From Oscillospiraceae bacterium (lineage in GTDB: Bacteria > Bacillota > Clostridia > Oscillospirales > Oscillospiraceae), in assembly GCA_017861365.1 (NCBI GenBank), contig JAGFXR010000001.1:108396-172395 (forward strand): a stretch of DNA of 64,000 nt, written 5' to 3'. This document shows, one piece after another, positions 16,357 through 24,609 of the stretch (within the stretch, counting starts at the first letter, position 1; each line of letters begins with the position of its first letter). The position numbers and the translations under genes were made by a program. A model generated the notes under the pieces. The model saw only the letters and a list, made by a program, of their open reading frames with translations, searched no databases and was not told the origin of the DNA.

Positions 16357-16371
16357 ATGAGATGGATGTGG

Positions 16372-16385
16372 TTAGCAAAAACTAA
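16372..16385. promoter_or_regulatory. DtxR/IdeR-like operator, site D2
   Basis: TTAGCAAAAACTAA, again TTAG-N6-CTAA, 19 nt beyond D1. The paired arrangement resembles multi-dimer binding by DtxR-family regulators. Confidence 0.5.
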
Positions 16386-16489
16386 CTATACCTATCTTAC
16401 AAAATCAATTTTGGTTTGTCAAGCGTTTTTCAAAGAAGCCTTTTATGGGGACATGAAGAAAGTTCAAGGGATCGGTTGAGAGCAAAAAC

Positions 16490-16530
16490 GTGCTTCCCCC
16501 GGGTCGTTAAAACGTACCCGACGGAAGCAC
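16490..16530 (-). terminator. Terminator of the APC permease gene
   Basis: 15-bp arms with two mismatches (16490-16504 and 16516-16530), followed on the minus strand by GTTTTT. Confidence 0.7.
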
Positions 16531-16555
16531 GCAAAAAGGCTGACGGAAACGGGAA

Positions 16556-17899
16556 TTAACCCAAATCCAGCTGTGGCACAGGGTTTCGCAGCCCTTTGGT
16601 GATGAGAAGTAAATAGACAAAGCCGATTGCAAGCCAGCCGAAACCGACCACATGAGCGTTTACCCCGAGATTGATGAAGATGGCCAGTGAGACGAGCAGA
16701 CCGATGATAGGGCAAATCAGATATTGAAGCGCGGCCTTTCCGGGAGCTTGAAGGCGTGCCTCGGTATTTTTGAAGTAGAATTTCCAGACCACGGAGATGT
16801 TCAGCAGCATAAAGCCCACCAGTGCGCCAAAGCTGACCATGGTAGAAATCAGCGCCAGAGAACAGAACAGAGCGATGGGTGTGATGACAATTCCAACAAA
16901 AATAGTGGCGGCATAGGGTGTCTGATGCTTTTTGCTGATGTAAGAGAGTGCTTTAGGCAGAACTCCGTCTCGTCCCATGGCAAACAGGACTCTGGACACC
17001 GCAGCCTGGGAGGTCTGACAGGTTGCCACGCCAAAGGACAGAACGAGGGTGAACGTGGTTAAGCCGGTCAGCCACGGTCCGCCGACATAATTCACGATTT
17101 CAATAAAGGCGGAGTCCACAGACAATTCCTCATAGTTGGGATACGCAATGCCGCAGAAGAAGGTGAGCACAATAAAGATGAGGCCGATCAGCAGGATGGC
17201 GAAAATAATGGCCCGCCCCACGGTTTTCTCCGGCTTGACGGATTCCTCCGCCAGAGTGCTGATGGCGTCGAAGCCGAGATAGCTCAAGATGACAATTCCG
17301 GTGGCCTGAAGAACGCCGGAGAGATGAAAGGAGCCGGGATGATAGAAGGAGATGGTATTAAAATGAACGGTGCCGTTGGCCCACAGGCGGATGGTGCAGC
17401 CGATAAAAGCGATGATGACGATGATTTGCAGCGCAAACAAAATCCAGCTGCACTTCGACATCAGGTCGACGCCTAGGATATTGATGGCGGTGCTGAACAC
17501 AATAAAGAACAGTGTCCACGCCCAAAGGGGAATTGCTGGAAGCAGCGCGTTGGCAAAGGAGCTGCCGATGATGACCACCGTGGCGGGCATCAGGAAATAA
17601 TCCAGCAGAATGGACCAGCCGGTCAGGAATCCGGCCGCGGGTGATACGCCCTTTTGTACATACAGATAGACTGAGCCGGCCATAGGATAGTTCCGAGACA
17701 TCACGCGATAGCTCATGCCGGTGAAAAACATGGCGGCCATGCCGATCAGGTAGCAAAGCGCCACCATGCCGCTGGACGACTCCAAAAATGTACCGTACAT
17801 GGCGGCGGGAGCCAGTGGAATCATGAATACCAGACCGTAAATGACCAAATCGCGGGTGTGAAGCGTGCGTTTTAATGTGGGTATACCCTGAGCTTCCAT
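16556..17899 (-). CDS. APC family amino acid permease
   Basis: 447 aa starting at the ATG at 17899, preceded by an excellent ribosome binding site (GAGGAGG). A longer upstream start is less likely. About twelve hydrophobic segments are visible. The N-terminal PLAPAAMYGTF segment and the MAGSVYLYVQKG and LGFDAISTLAEESVKPEKTVGRAI motifs mark the amino acid-polyamine-organocation superfamily. It imports amino acids or related compounds; substrate unknown. It is transcribed alone, with a leader hairpin upstream. Confidence 0.88.
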   Translation of the reverse strand: MEAQGIPTLKRTLHTRDLVIYGLVFMIPLAPAAMYGTFLESSSGMVALCYLIGMAAMFFTGMSYRVMSRNYPMAGSVYLYVQKGVSPAAGFLTGWSILLDYFLMPATVVIIGSSFANALLPAIPLWAWTLFFIVFSTAINILGVDLMSKCSWILFALQIIVIIAFIGCTIRLWANGTVHFNTISFYHPGSFHLSGVLQATGIVILSYLGFDAISTLAEESVKPEKTVGRAIIFAILLIGLIFIVLTFFCGIAYPNYEELSVDSAFIEIVNYVGGPWLTGLTTFTLVLSFGVATCQTSQAAVSRVLFAMGRDGVLPKALSYISKKHQTPYAATIFVGIVITPIALFCSLALISTMVSFGALVGFMLLNISVVWKFYFKNTEARLQAPGKAALQYLICPIIGLLVSLAIFINLGVNAHVVGFGWLAIGFVYLLLITKGLRNPVPQLDLG

Positions 17900-18264
17900 C
17901 GTGTTATTCCTCCTCAAATTGACTGTTGGTAACCAAATGGGGACTTGACCGCGCTTCCATACGAGTCGCTTCAAACAATAAGGGTGTCCCTTCTGCCGGA
18001 AACGGCAGACGGAACACCCTTGCTCAAAAAAATGCAGTTAAGCGGTGGAAAAGCATTACCCAGAGGATCCATACTTGATTTGTGAGCTTATTGTAACGGG
18101 TTCCATCGGCCGTTGATTGTAAAAATCGGAACAGAACTTCCGGTTGCCCGTGGTAAAATCAGACACTGGAGCAGCAGGGATGACATGGCAGACTTATTAA
18201 GAACTTAAAAAATATTAAGAATTAGTGGAATTAGAAACCTGAAAAGAAATTTTTTCCTCGAAAG
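17900..18264. other. Divergent intergenic region with a leader hairpin
   Basis: Contains an inverted repeat with outer arms AAGGGTGT (17980-17987) and ACACCCTT (18014-18021) and inner arms around TCTGCCG/CGGCAGA. It lies in the 5' leader of the APC permease transcript, with six to seven T residues before rather than after the stem on that strand. It is therefore not a standard terminator for that gene, and its role is unknown. The rest is AT-rich, without a recognisable gene. Confidence 0.45.
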
Positions 18265-18293
18265 TTGACATTTTTTAAGGAATGTTGTATAAT
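18265..18293 (+). promoter_or_regulatory. Consensus sigma-A promoter of the acidic protein gene
   Basis: TTGACA (18265-18270), 17-nt spacer, TATAAT (18288-18293): a perfect match. About 65 nt separate it from the start codon. Confidence 0.85.
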
Positions 18294-18366
18294 TCAAATG
18301 GAATTCCAATAATTAGGCTTAATACTTAATTAAGGAATATTTAAGTTTTAACGAGGTGATATGTTC

Positions 18367-18987
18367 ATGACCATCAGCGGGATAACCAATACATCGGATT
18401 ACTATGAAAAATTGCTGGAAAAAAAGGCGCAAGAAGCCGGCAATTCCGCAGCCAGCAGCACTGAGACGTCAAACGGGACGGATTTGGGGCTGATTACCGA
18501 CGTTGCGGAACTCAGTGACGATGCCAGCAGCATCTCTCAGCAAGCAGCGAAATCAGACGAAACAGAGCAGACGAGTTCCAATGTGTCCGTAGAATCCACT
18601 TCTGATGCGGCTATTCTGACATCGTCCGAGGGCGATGTGGCAGAAATCAGCAGTCAGGCGTTGGAAGCGGCCCAAAGTGAGGCAGTGATTTCCAGCGGGG
18701 GAAGCACGGATGAAGCGGATGAAACCACCGATGACGATGCCGATGAAACACAGGCAGCCCCTCCGTCGGGAGGCGCCAAGCCGTCTGGTTCGGGAAGCTC
18801 CTCTGAGACACAGGATCTGTCGTCCTACACCGAAGCTCAGCTGAAGGATATGCTCGATGAAGGCACCATTACCCAGACCGAATACAACACGGAAATAGCA
18901 AAACGCGAAGCCGAGGGAACGTCCACAGGAGAAGACGAGTCAGAAGGGGAAACGGACACCTCTTCTCTGGACTCTGATTCTGAATAA
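18367..18987 (+). CDS. Acidic Ser/Asp/Glu-rich protein with a C-terminal SHOCT-like motif, unknown function
   Basis: 206 aa from the ATG at 18367, which has GAGGTG 8 nt upstream. An ATG 6 nt earlier is too close to it. Most of the protein is low-complexity and strongly acidic. Near the end, YTEAQLKDMLDEGTITQTEY resembles a SHOCT motif. There is no signal peptide or membrane segment. It has a perfect sigma-A promoter and its own terminator, so high expression is likely. The function is unknown. Confidence 0.7.
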   Translation: MTISGITNTSDYYEKLLEKKAQEAGNSAASSTETSNGTDLGLITDVAELSDDASSISQQAAKSDETEQTSSNVSVESTSDAAILTSSEGDVAEISSQALEAAQSEAVISSGGSTDEADETTDDDADETQAAPPSGGAKPSGSGSSSETQDLSSYTEAQLKDMLDEGTITQTEYNTEIAKREAEGTSTGEDESEGETDTSSLDSDSE

Positions 18988-19010
18988 TTCTCCGGAAGTG
19001 CCGGTTAAAA

Positions 19011-19050
19011 CGATTCCCCCTGGGATTTAATAGCCCAGGGGGAATCGTTT
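19011..19050 (+). terminator. Terminator after the acidic protein gene
   Basis: Perfect 14-bp GC-rich arms (19011-19024 and 19034-19047), then TTT. Confidence 0.75.
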
Positions 19051-19150
19051 GCTGTTCGGAGGTTCAGACTGCGGATGAGGTGTCTTCCAAATATTTTCTT
19101 GGTAAAATCACATTGGAAATGTTATGATAGAAAGGGAAGGAGGCCATGCC

Positions 19151-19879
19151 ATGCCGGAGGATATCAACGAGCTTGCACAAAAAGCTGCCCGTGACGCAGC
19201 CGTCAGAGAAGACCTGATCCGTCAGTGTGAGGGCTTCATTCTCAGAACATCCTCGCGGGCAGCGCATCGCTTTATCACCAAAAGTGATGATGAGTGGTCG
19301 GTGGCTTTGCTGGCGTTTTCGGACGCGATTACCGGTTTTTCTCCTGAGAAAGGCGGTTTTTTTAGCTTTGCCGCGCTGATCATTTCCAGAAGGATGACCG
19401 ATTACTACCGTATGCAAAAAAAGTACGCAGGGGAGCTTTCTGTTTCACCCTACATTCTGGACGGTGTTCAGCCGGAGGCGGAAGCTGAGGAAGGGATTGC
19501 GGCAGAAGTACTCAGGCACAGCGCCGTGACCCGTGACGACCATACCATTCGAGATGAAATTGATGCCGTAAACGGAATGATTTCACGCTACGGTTTCTCT
19601 TTTTTTGACCTCACCGAATGCTCACCCAGGCAGGGACGGACCAAGGATAGCTGCGCCGTTGCGGTCAATTATCTGCTGGAGCACCCCATCCTGCTGGCCG
19701 AGATGCGGCGCAGCGGGCTGCTGCCCATCAAAGCGCTGGAAAAAAGCGCGCGGCTACCCCGAAAAATATTGGAGCGTCATCGTAAATACATAATAGCGGC
19801 GGTGGAAATCCTCAGCGGGGATTATCCGGCGCTTGCCGCATACCTTGGATCAATCAGAAGAAAGGAGGTAATGACATGA
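19151..19879 (+). CDS. sigI: RNA polymerase sigma factor SigI
   Basis: 242 aa from the ATG at 19151, spaced correctly behind GGAAGGAGG. An upstream ATG at 19124 lacks a ribosome binding site. Region 2 appears as ITKSDDEWSVALLAFSDAI, FSPEKGGFFSFAALIISRR and MTDYYRMQKK. The C-terminal region ends in LEKSARLPRKILERHRKYI, typical of SigI. In Bacillus it responds to heat, and in Clostridium relatives to polysaccharides or envelope cues, through the membrane anti-sigma RsgI. The stop overlaps the rsgI start by ATGA. Confidence 0.9.
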   Translation: MPEDINELAQKAARDAAVREDLIRQCEGFILRTSSRAAHRFITKSDDEWSVALLAFSDAITGFSPEKGGFFSFAALIISRRMTDYYRMQKKYAGELSVSPYILDGVQPEAEAEEGIAAEVLRHSAVTRDDHTIRDEIDAVNGMISRYGFSFFDLTECSPRQGRTKDSCAVAVNYLLEHPILLAEMRRSGLLPIKALEKSARLPRKILERHRKYIIAAVEILSGDYPALAAYLGSIRRKEVMT

Positions 19880-21195
19880 AGGCCGTCATATTAGAACTGC
19901 GGGACGGATTTGCGGCGGCTTTGACGGAGCGCAGCGATATCATCCGTGTCCCGGATCAAGGCTATCAGATCGGACAGGAACTGACGCTGACCGGGATAGA
20001 GAAAAAGCCTCCGAAACGGCTCGCCAGATGGGTGACCGGTGCGGCGGCAGCTTTGATGCTGTGCTGCTTCGGCGCGGGCGCATACGCTTTCTATTCCCCC
20101 TGTTCTTATGTCACCTTAGATGTCAATCCCTCCATTCAATACACACTCAACCGCTTTGACCGTGTGCTGGACGTTGAGGCGGTCAATGATGACGCAAATG
20201 ATCTGGTGGAGCAGTTAAAGGGAAACAACGTCATTCACGATTCCATTTCAGATGCGATAGAAGATACTCTCGCGCTGCTGGAGGAAAGTGGTTATCTGGA
20301 CAACAGTGGCGGATCCTATGTCGTCTGTTCGGTTTATACCGTCAGCGAGCAGGATTCCGAGGCAACGCTGCAGCGGCTGACCGACGATGTTTCCGCTGAT
20401 ACGGAGAGCTACAGCGATCTAACCGCGCAGGTCGTCAGCGCGGATCAAAGCCTGCGGGAGGAAGCTGCTCAGTTGGGGATATCTGCGGGTAAGCTGTGGC
20501 TGCTGCAGCAGCTTGGAGATGCCATGGACGACGATATTTCCTATGATCAATGGAGTCAGAAACCAATTTATGAAATTGTGGACGCCATCAACCAAGTGGA
20601 AGCGGAGGAGGAAAGCGTGACGGACAGCCAGGCGAACCTTCTGGGAGACAGCTCAGGCGCGTCCGGCACACAGGACACTGAAGCGGACACGGGAACGCAG
20701 GACGCCTCCAGGTCGGCGCAGTCCGGCACCTCATCCTCACAACAGCACACCACTCGGTCGCAGACTGATCAGCAGGGACAGTCCGGAGAGAACCAGACCG
20801 CCCAGCAGGAGCAATCCGGGCAAAGCCAGACGGCGCAGCAGGAGCAGTCCGGCCAAAACCAGACCGCCCAGCAGGGACAGTCTGAAGAGGACCAAACCGC
20901 GCAGCAGGGAAAGTCCGGGCAAAACCAGACGGCGCAGCAGGAGCAGTCCGGCCAAAACCAGACCGCCCAGCAGGGACAGTTTGGACAGAGCCAGAACGAT
21001 CAGCAAGGGCAGTCCGAACAGAGTCAGAACGGGCAGCAGGAGCAGTCCGCCGGCCAGCAAGAGCAGCGCTCCGCGCAGACCCAGACCGCCCAAGCGGAGC
21101 GATCCACTCAAACGCAATCTGCCCAGCAGGGCAATTCCCAGGCAACGGAACATTCCGCGCAGGGGCAGACCATGGACTCGGGGTCCGCACATTAA
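19876..21195 (+). CDS. rsgI: RsgI-type anti-sigma factor with a Gln-rich repeat tail
   Basis: 439 aa. Residues 1-50 form the cytoplasmic RsgI N-terminal anti-sigma domain (VILELRDGFAAALTERSD). A single membrane helix follows at about 52-73 (WVTGAAAALMLCCFGAGAYAF). The conserved YVTLDVNPSIQYTLNRFDRV segment comes next, outside the membrane, then a helical domain. From residue about 296 the protein is nine 11-residue repeats of the type QTAQQEQSGQN, then a Gln/Ser tail. RsgI sensors often end in carbohydrate-binding or other extracellular modules. A Gln-rich repeat array is unusual and may span or bind the cell wall. Confidence 0.9.
   Translation: MKAVILELRDGFAAALTERSDIIRVPDQGYQIGQELTLTGIEKKPPKRLARWVTGAAAALMLCCFGAGAYAFYSPCSYVTLDVNPSIQYTLNRFDRVLDVEAVNDDANDLVEQLKGNNVIHDSISDAIEDTLALLEESGYLDNSGGSYVVCSVYTVSEQDSEATLQRLTDDVSADTESYSDLTAQVVSADQSLREEAAQLGISAGKLWLLQQLGDAMDDDISYDQWSQKPIYEIVDAINQVEAEEESVTDSQANLLGDSSGASGTQDTEADTGTQDASRSAQSGTSSSQQHTTRSQTDQQGQSGENQTAQQEQSGQSQTAQQEQSGQNQTAQQGQSEEDQTAQQGKSGQNQTAQQEQSGQNQTAQQGQFGQSQNDQQGQSEQSQNGQQEQSAGQQEQRSAQTQTAQAERSTQTQSAQQGNSQATEHSAQGQTMDSGSAH
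20761..21057 (+). repeat. Nine tandem 33-bp repeats within rsgI
   Basis: In-frame units encode QTAQQxQSGQx (11 aa). The first is QTDQQGQSGEN and the last two are diverged (QNDQQ, QNGQQ). High similarity of the central units makes copy-number variation by slippage plausible. Confidence 0.85.
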
Positions 21196-21268
21196 AAGAA
21201 CGCTCAGAAGCAACTGAGAAGGTTGGGACGGACGCAAAGCACTTGAATCAGCCAGCGTTACAAATCAT

Positions 21269-21318
21269 CATGCGCCTTGAAGGAACGTTGCCGTCCCATT
21301 CAAGGCGCATGTTATTTT
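21269..21318 (+). terminator. Terminator of sigI-rsgI
   Basis: 13-bp perfect arms (21269-21281 and 21299-21311), then TTATTTT. Confidence 0.7.
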
Positions 21319-21388
21319 CCGCACATGACAAATAAGTTTAACTGCCGATGCGAGACAAACGCTGAAGCGCGCCGACACGCAAGCGGTA

Positions 21389-22675
21389 TTAAGAGATAAT
21401 CTGTTCCTGGCGGCAGGATGTGACGGAGGTGTGGCGGATGGGCTTCCATTCCACGTTGCACACCAGAGCGACCAGAGAGATGGGGATGTAGGTAAACATA
21501 AACACGGGAAACGTAAGAAGGTAAGCAAACTTGAGGTACCCTTTTGCGTTAATCTGCTTCCACTCCGACAGGATGGTAAGTAACCCGTAAATGAACAAAC
21601 ATAGGTAGAAATTGATTCCCGTCATCGCGACAAAATGGAGCACTTCTTTTGTCACGCGGTAGGCAATATAGTGGGGTTGACTGACGCAGGCAATGCCTAT
21701 GACTACATTAATTAAAATAGCAAACAAAGTAAGCAGCATACCGGGAGCAATGGTCATCAGCATATCGTAGCAGGACAAGCCTTTTCGCCCGCCGGAAAAA
21801 ATGTTTTTGATCAGAGACAGGCTATATTTGGCGTTGACCTGATAAAAGCCCTTTGACCATCGCATGCGCTGATCCCAGGATTGCCGGAAGGAGGTGGGCT
21901 GCTCATCATAAATAATGGCGTTGTCACAATATCCGATGCGTCTGTTGTTAAGGGCGCAGTGGGCGGAAAATTCAATGTCCTCGGTCAGCAGATGGAACGG
22001 CCAGCCGCCATTGCTTCGGATCAGCTCTGCGGACACCAGAAAGCCGGTGCCTGAAATAGCGCAGTTTGTGCCCAGAAGCATTCTGGGGAAGTTAAGGAAG
22101 CGGGCCTCCCGCAAAAACCAGATGGAATATCCGGCGGAAATCCAGTTGGCGGAGAAGTTTTTGGAATTGCGGTAGCAGGTTACCACATCGTAGCCGCGAT
22201 CAAACACCTTGTTCATTTCTTCAATAAAATGTACATCGATCAGGTTGTCGGCATCAAACACGAAAAAGCCCTCGTAGCCGGCGTTGCTGTGATCTAAATT
22301 AATCTGCTTGAGCAGATAGTCCATCGCGTAACCCTTGCCTACTTGGTTTTGATTCCAGCGCTCATATACGATGGCACCTGCCCTCCGGGCGCAGTCGGCA
22401 GTGTCGTCGGTACAGTTGTCCGCGATCACGAAAATATCCAGCAGATGGGACGGATAATTTTGATTTCTCAGACTGTTGATGATTTCCGCGATCACGGCTG
22501 ACTCATTTCGGGCACAGATAATGACGGCGAATTTATGTTGGATGGCAGATACCGTATGTTTCTGCTTTCGCCATTTTCCTGTCACACCCACAAGAGTAAA
22601 GATGATCTGATAGAAGTAAAACAAGGTGAACACCACGGCGATAATCCAGTTAATATCGTTTACAAAATTTAACAC
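21389..22675 (-). CDS. Membrane glycosyltransferase family 2 (cellulose/chitin/hyaluronan synthase-like)
   Basis: 428 aa. The N-terminal membrane segment is followed by a GT-A domain: VIICARNESAVIAEI, FVFDADN (DxD-type site), TEDIEFSAHC (TED motif) and QSWDQRMRWSKGF (QxxRW motif). Four hydrophobic segments follow at the C-terminus. This is the layout of processive beta-glycan synthases, so it probably makes or extends a surface polysaccharide. It stands alone, without cyclic-di-GMP (PilZ) or export partners nearby. The product sugar is unknown. Confidence 0.88.
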   Translation of the reverse strand: MLNFVNDINWIIAVVFTLFYFYQIIFTLVGVTGKWRKQKHTVSAIQHKFAVIICARNESAVIAEIINSLRNQNYPSHLLDIFVIADNCTDDTADCARRAGAIVYERWNQNQVGKGYAMDYLLKQINLDHSNAGYEGFFVFDADNLIDVHFIEEMNKVFDRGYDVVTCYRNSKNFSANWISAGYSIWFLREARFLNFPRMLLGTNCAISGTGFLVSAELIRSNGGWPFHLLTEDIEFSAHCALNNRRIGYCDNAIIYDEQPTSFRQSWDQRMRWSKGFYQVNAKYSLSLIKNIFSGGRKGLSCYDMLMTIAPGMLLTLFAILINVVIGIACVSQPHYIAYRVTKEVLHFVAMTGINFYLCLFIYGLLTILSEWKQINAKGYLKFAYLLTFPVFMFTYIPISLVALVCNVEWKPIRHTSVTSCRQEQIIS

Positions 22676-23057
22676 AGAAAATTCTTCCTTCTAAATGAAT
22701 TTCATGGACTCGGTTGCCGCAACAGCACACTTCAAGTCGTGTAATATAATACCACGTTACGATGTTTTTTCAAGTAATATTTCGTAAATTTAAAAAAGTT
22801 TTAAAAAAGTGTTACATAAAAATTATGGAAACCAATTTTTATCGTGCAAACTATATAGACTATCATGCGAATTGTGACGCGGGCCGGGCTTTTTGACGAA
22901 GCTGCCATGAGTTTAAGATTGGAAATCGGTTGGAGCGGCCATCGCCGCGTGGATGATTCAAACCGGTGTCCACGGGCTGCCCCGGCCGAACGAACGATAT
23001 GCCGAAATGGTTCGGATTAATTAAAAATTGCCATGCATAAAAATTTTGAAAAAGTGA
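22676..23057. other. Intergenic region with a GC-rich, protein-like relic
   Basis: AT-rich flanks surround a GC-rich island at about 22865-23024. Two overlapping plus-strand frames look protein-like: one opens MRIVTRAGLFDEAAMSLRLE, the other ends AAWMIQTGVHGLPRPNERYA before a stop at 23022. Together they may be a frameshifted gene remnant. No ribosome binding site is present and no family was recognised. Confidence 0.3.
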
Positions 23058-23086
23058 TTGCATTTTTAAACGAAAAGGAGTATATT
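23058..23086 (+). promoter_or_regulatory. Sigma-A promoter of the luxR-type gene
   Basis: TTGCAT (23058-23063), 17-nt spacer, TATATT (23081-23086). Confidence 0.6.
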
Positions 23087-23124
23087 GAGTAAAAAGAATC
23101 ATTTCACCTTAATAATTTAAATGC

Positions 23125-23164
23125 AAAGGGGTATGTCGGAGAACGCCGATGTACCCCTTTTCTG
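23125..23164 (+). terminator. Leader hairpin/terminator upstream of the luxR-type gene
   Basis: AAAGGGGTA pairs with TACCCCTTT, and TCGG with CCGA, in one stem, followed by TTTTCTGTATTTT. It lies between the promoter and the coding region, so transcription may be attenuated. Confidence 0.55.
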
Positions 23165-23240
23165 TATTTTATCTGCTTTAAAAGAAGGATGTAAGGATAT
23201 GAGGCGGGGCGATGCCTCGTTTGTGGGCGGAGGGTGAATC

Positions 23241-24014
23241 TTGATTAGAACAGGAGAAAGAGCAGTGAAAAGTATGGAGACCAATGACTGGCTGGTGCTC
23301 AACAGCATCATTTATAAAATCTATACCACGAAAGAACTTGACGGTATGCGGGAGACCCTGTTGGAACAGCTGAAGCTGGTGTTGGATTTTGACAGCGCGG
23401 ATTTTTTTCTGGCAGGCGAGAAGGAGTTGTCGTTGATCAGCCCGGTTACATATAATTGTGAAAGCGTCAACTCCGCCCTATATGATGAGCTGGACTACAG
23501 CCGCGGTATTATGTACAGCGGGAAAAGCATGGTTTACCGGGAGACGGATATCATTTCCGATGAAAAAAGAGCCGTCACGGAGTATTACCAAAAGGTTTAC
23601 AGACCCAATAACTGGCATTTTTCTATTCAAATGATTTTGGCCAGAGATAAGCAGTTCCTGGGCGTGATTACGCTGTACAGAACCATCGGCAAGGATAATT
23701 TCCAGTATGAGGATATTTTCCTGCTGGATATGCTGAAGGATCATTTGTCCTTCCGTTTGTTTCAGGAACGGGAAAAGAACGCGGATACCATGGAAAAGGT
23801 CTCGGTGCGTGTGGCGGTGGAGCGTTATCAGCTCACAAAGCGGGAGGAGACCATTCTGAAGCTGCTGATGGAGGGGGCAGATAACGTTGCCATCTGCGAG
23901 CATCTGGTCATTAGTATCAATACCCTAAAAAAACATATTTTAAACATTTATAGAAAGCTGGGCATCCGAAATCGGGTACAGCTGTTCAAGCTGGTGAGGG
24001 AACATGAGGAGTGA
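23241..24014 (+). CDS. LuxR-type transcriptional regulator with a GAF-like sensor domain
   Basis: 257 aa from a TTG at 23241 with GGAGGG 6 nt upstream. A GTG at 23265 with AGGAGA is an equally good start. Residues about 20-180 look like a GAF-type sensor. The C-terminus is a LuxR HTH: LTKREETILKLLMEGADN followed by INTLKKHILNIYRKLGIRNR. There is no phosphoacceptor receiver domain, so it likely binds a ligand directly. It precedes the glnB-pot operon on the same strand and may regulate it, but that is inference. Confidence 0.82.
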   Translation: MIRTGERAVKSMETNDWLVLNSIIYKIYTTKELDGMRETLLEQLKLVLDFDSADFFLAGEKELSLISPVTYNCESVNSALYDELDYSRGIMYSGKSMVYRETDIISDEKRAVTEYYQKVYRPNNWHFSIQMILARDKQFLGVITLYRTIGKDNFQYEDIFLLDMLKDHLSFRLFQEREKNADTMEKVSVRVAVERYQLTKREETILKLLMEGADNVAICEHLVISINTLKKHILNIYRKLGIRNRVQLFKLVREHEE

Positions 24015-24104
24015 GTGATGAATATCATTTAAAAGGAGTATAAAAATAAGTAAGGGTAGTGGGGTGTGCAAAAAGAGAAGCATTTAAACACTACAAATGA
24101 TTAC

Positions 24105-24133
24105 TTGCAAAGCGGCCGCGGAGCGGTTATAGT
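24105..24133 (+). promoter_or_regulatory. Sigma-A promoter of the glnB-pot operon
   Basis: TTGCAA (24105-24110), 17-nt spacer, TATAGT (24128-24133). The leader to glnB is about 100 nt. Confidence 0.6.
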
Positions 24134-24166
24134 AGACACATCAATCAAATATGGTCTATTTGGGCG

Positions 24167-24197
24167 AGGAAGCTATCAGATGATAGGTTCCTTTTTT
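24167..24197 (+). terminator. Leader terminator (attenuator candidate) upstream of glnB
   Basis: AGGAAGCTATC pairs with GATAGGTTCCT with one internal mismatch, directly followed by six T. It lies about 35 nt after the predicted transcription start and 40 nt before the glnB ATG. Confidence 0.65.
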
Positions 24198-24239
24198 GCA
24201 TTTTAAGCCAGACTTAAGTATGAATGGGGAGGAAACGCT

Positions 24240-24587
24240 ATGAAAGAACTGGTGATTATCATCAGACCGGAGAAGCTGGAAACGGTGAAGGAAATTTTAG
24301 ACGACGTGCATTGCGGAGGCATGACCATTTCAAGTGTCATGGGATGTGGAACACAAAAGGGATTTTCCGAGGGCGTCAACGAAATCAAAGGTTTTAAGAC
24401 AACCATCAACCTGCTGCCGAAAATCAGAGTGGAAGTGGTGGTTCACGACAAGCTGGTGGATGAGCTGATTGCCGAGATCCGCGATAAGGTGGCCACCGGA
24501 CGCGTGGGCGACGGTAAAATTTTTATTCGTAACATTGAGGATGCCGTCCGCATCAGAACCGGAGACCGGGGCCAGAAGGCAATTTGA
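24240..24587 (+). CDS. glnB: PII family nitrogen regulatory protein with an atypical T-loop
   Basis: 115 aa, normal PII length. The core motifs are present: MTISSVMGCGTQKG, LLPKIRVEVVV, TGRVGDGKIFIR and the C-terminal signature VRIRTGDRG. The T-loop, where canonical GlnB has the uridylylated Tyr51 (RGAEY), here reads EIKGFKTTIN and has no Tyr. Control by uridylylation is therefore unlikely; binding of ATP/ADP and 2-oxoglutarate may suffice. It is the first gene of a spermidine/putrescine ABC operon, so a role in gating or regulating that transporter is plausible. Confidence 0.9.
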   Translation: MKELVIIIRPEKLETVKEILDDVHCGGMTISSVMGCGTQKGFSEGVNEIKGFKTTINLLPKIRVEVVVHDKLVDELIAEIRDKVATGRVGDGKIFIRNIEDAVRIRTGDRGQKAI

Positions 24588-24609
24588 GCCAGGAAAGAGG
24601 TGGTACCAT

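Noticed and set aside
20761..21057. Repeat array considered as CRISPR
   Set aside because: Units are contiguous, in frame with rsgI and have no spacers.
20588..21237. Long minus-strand frames opposite the rsgI repeats
   Set aside because: They arise from the 33-bp repeats read backwards (Leu- or Arg/Pro-rich low complexity) and lack initiation signals.
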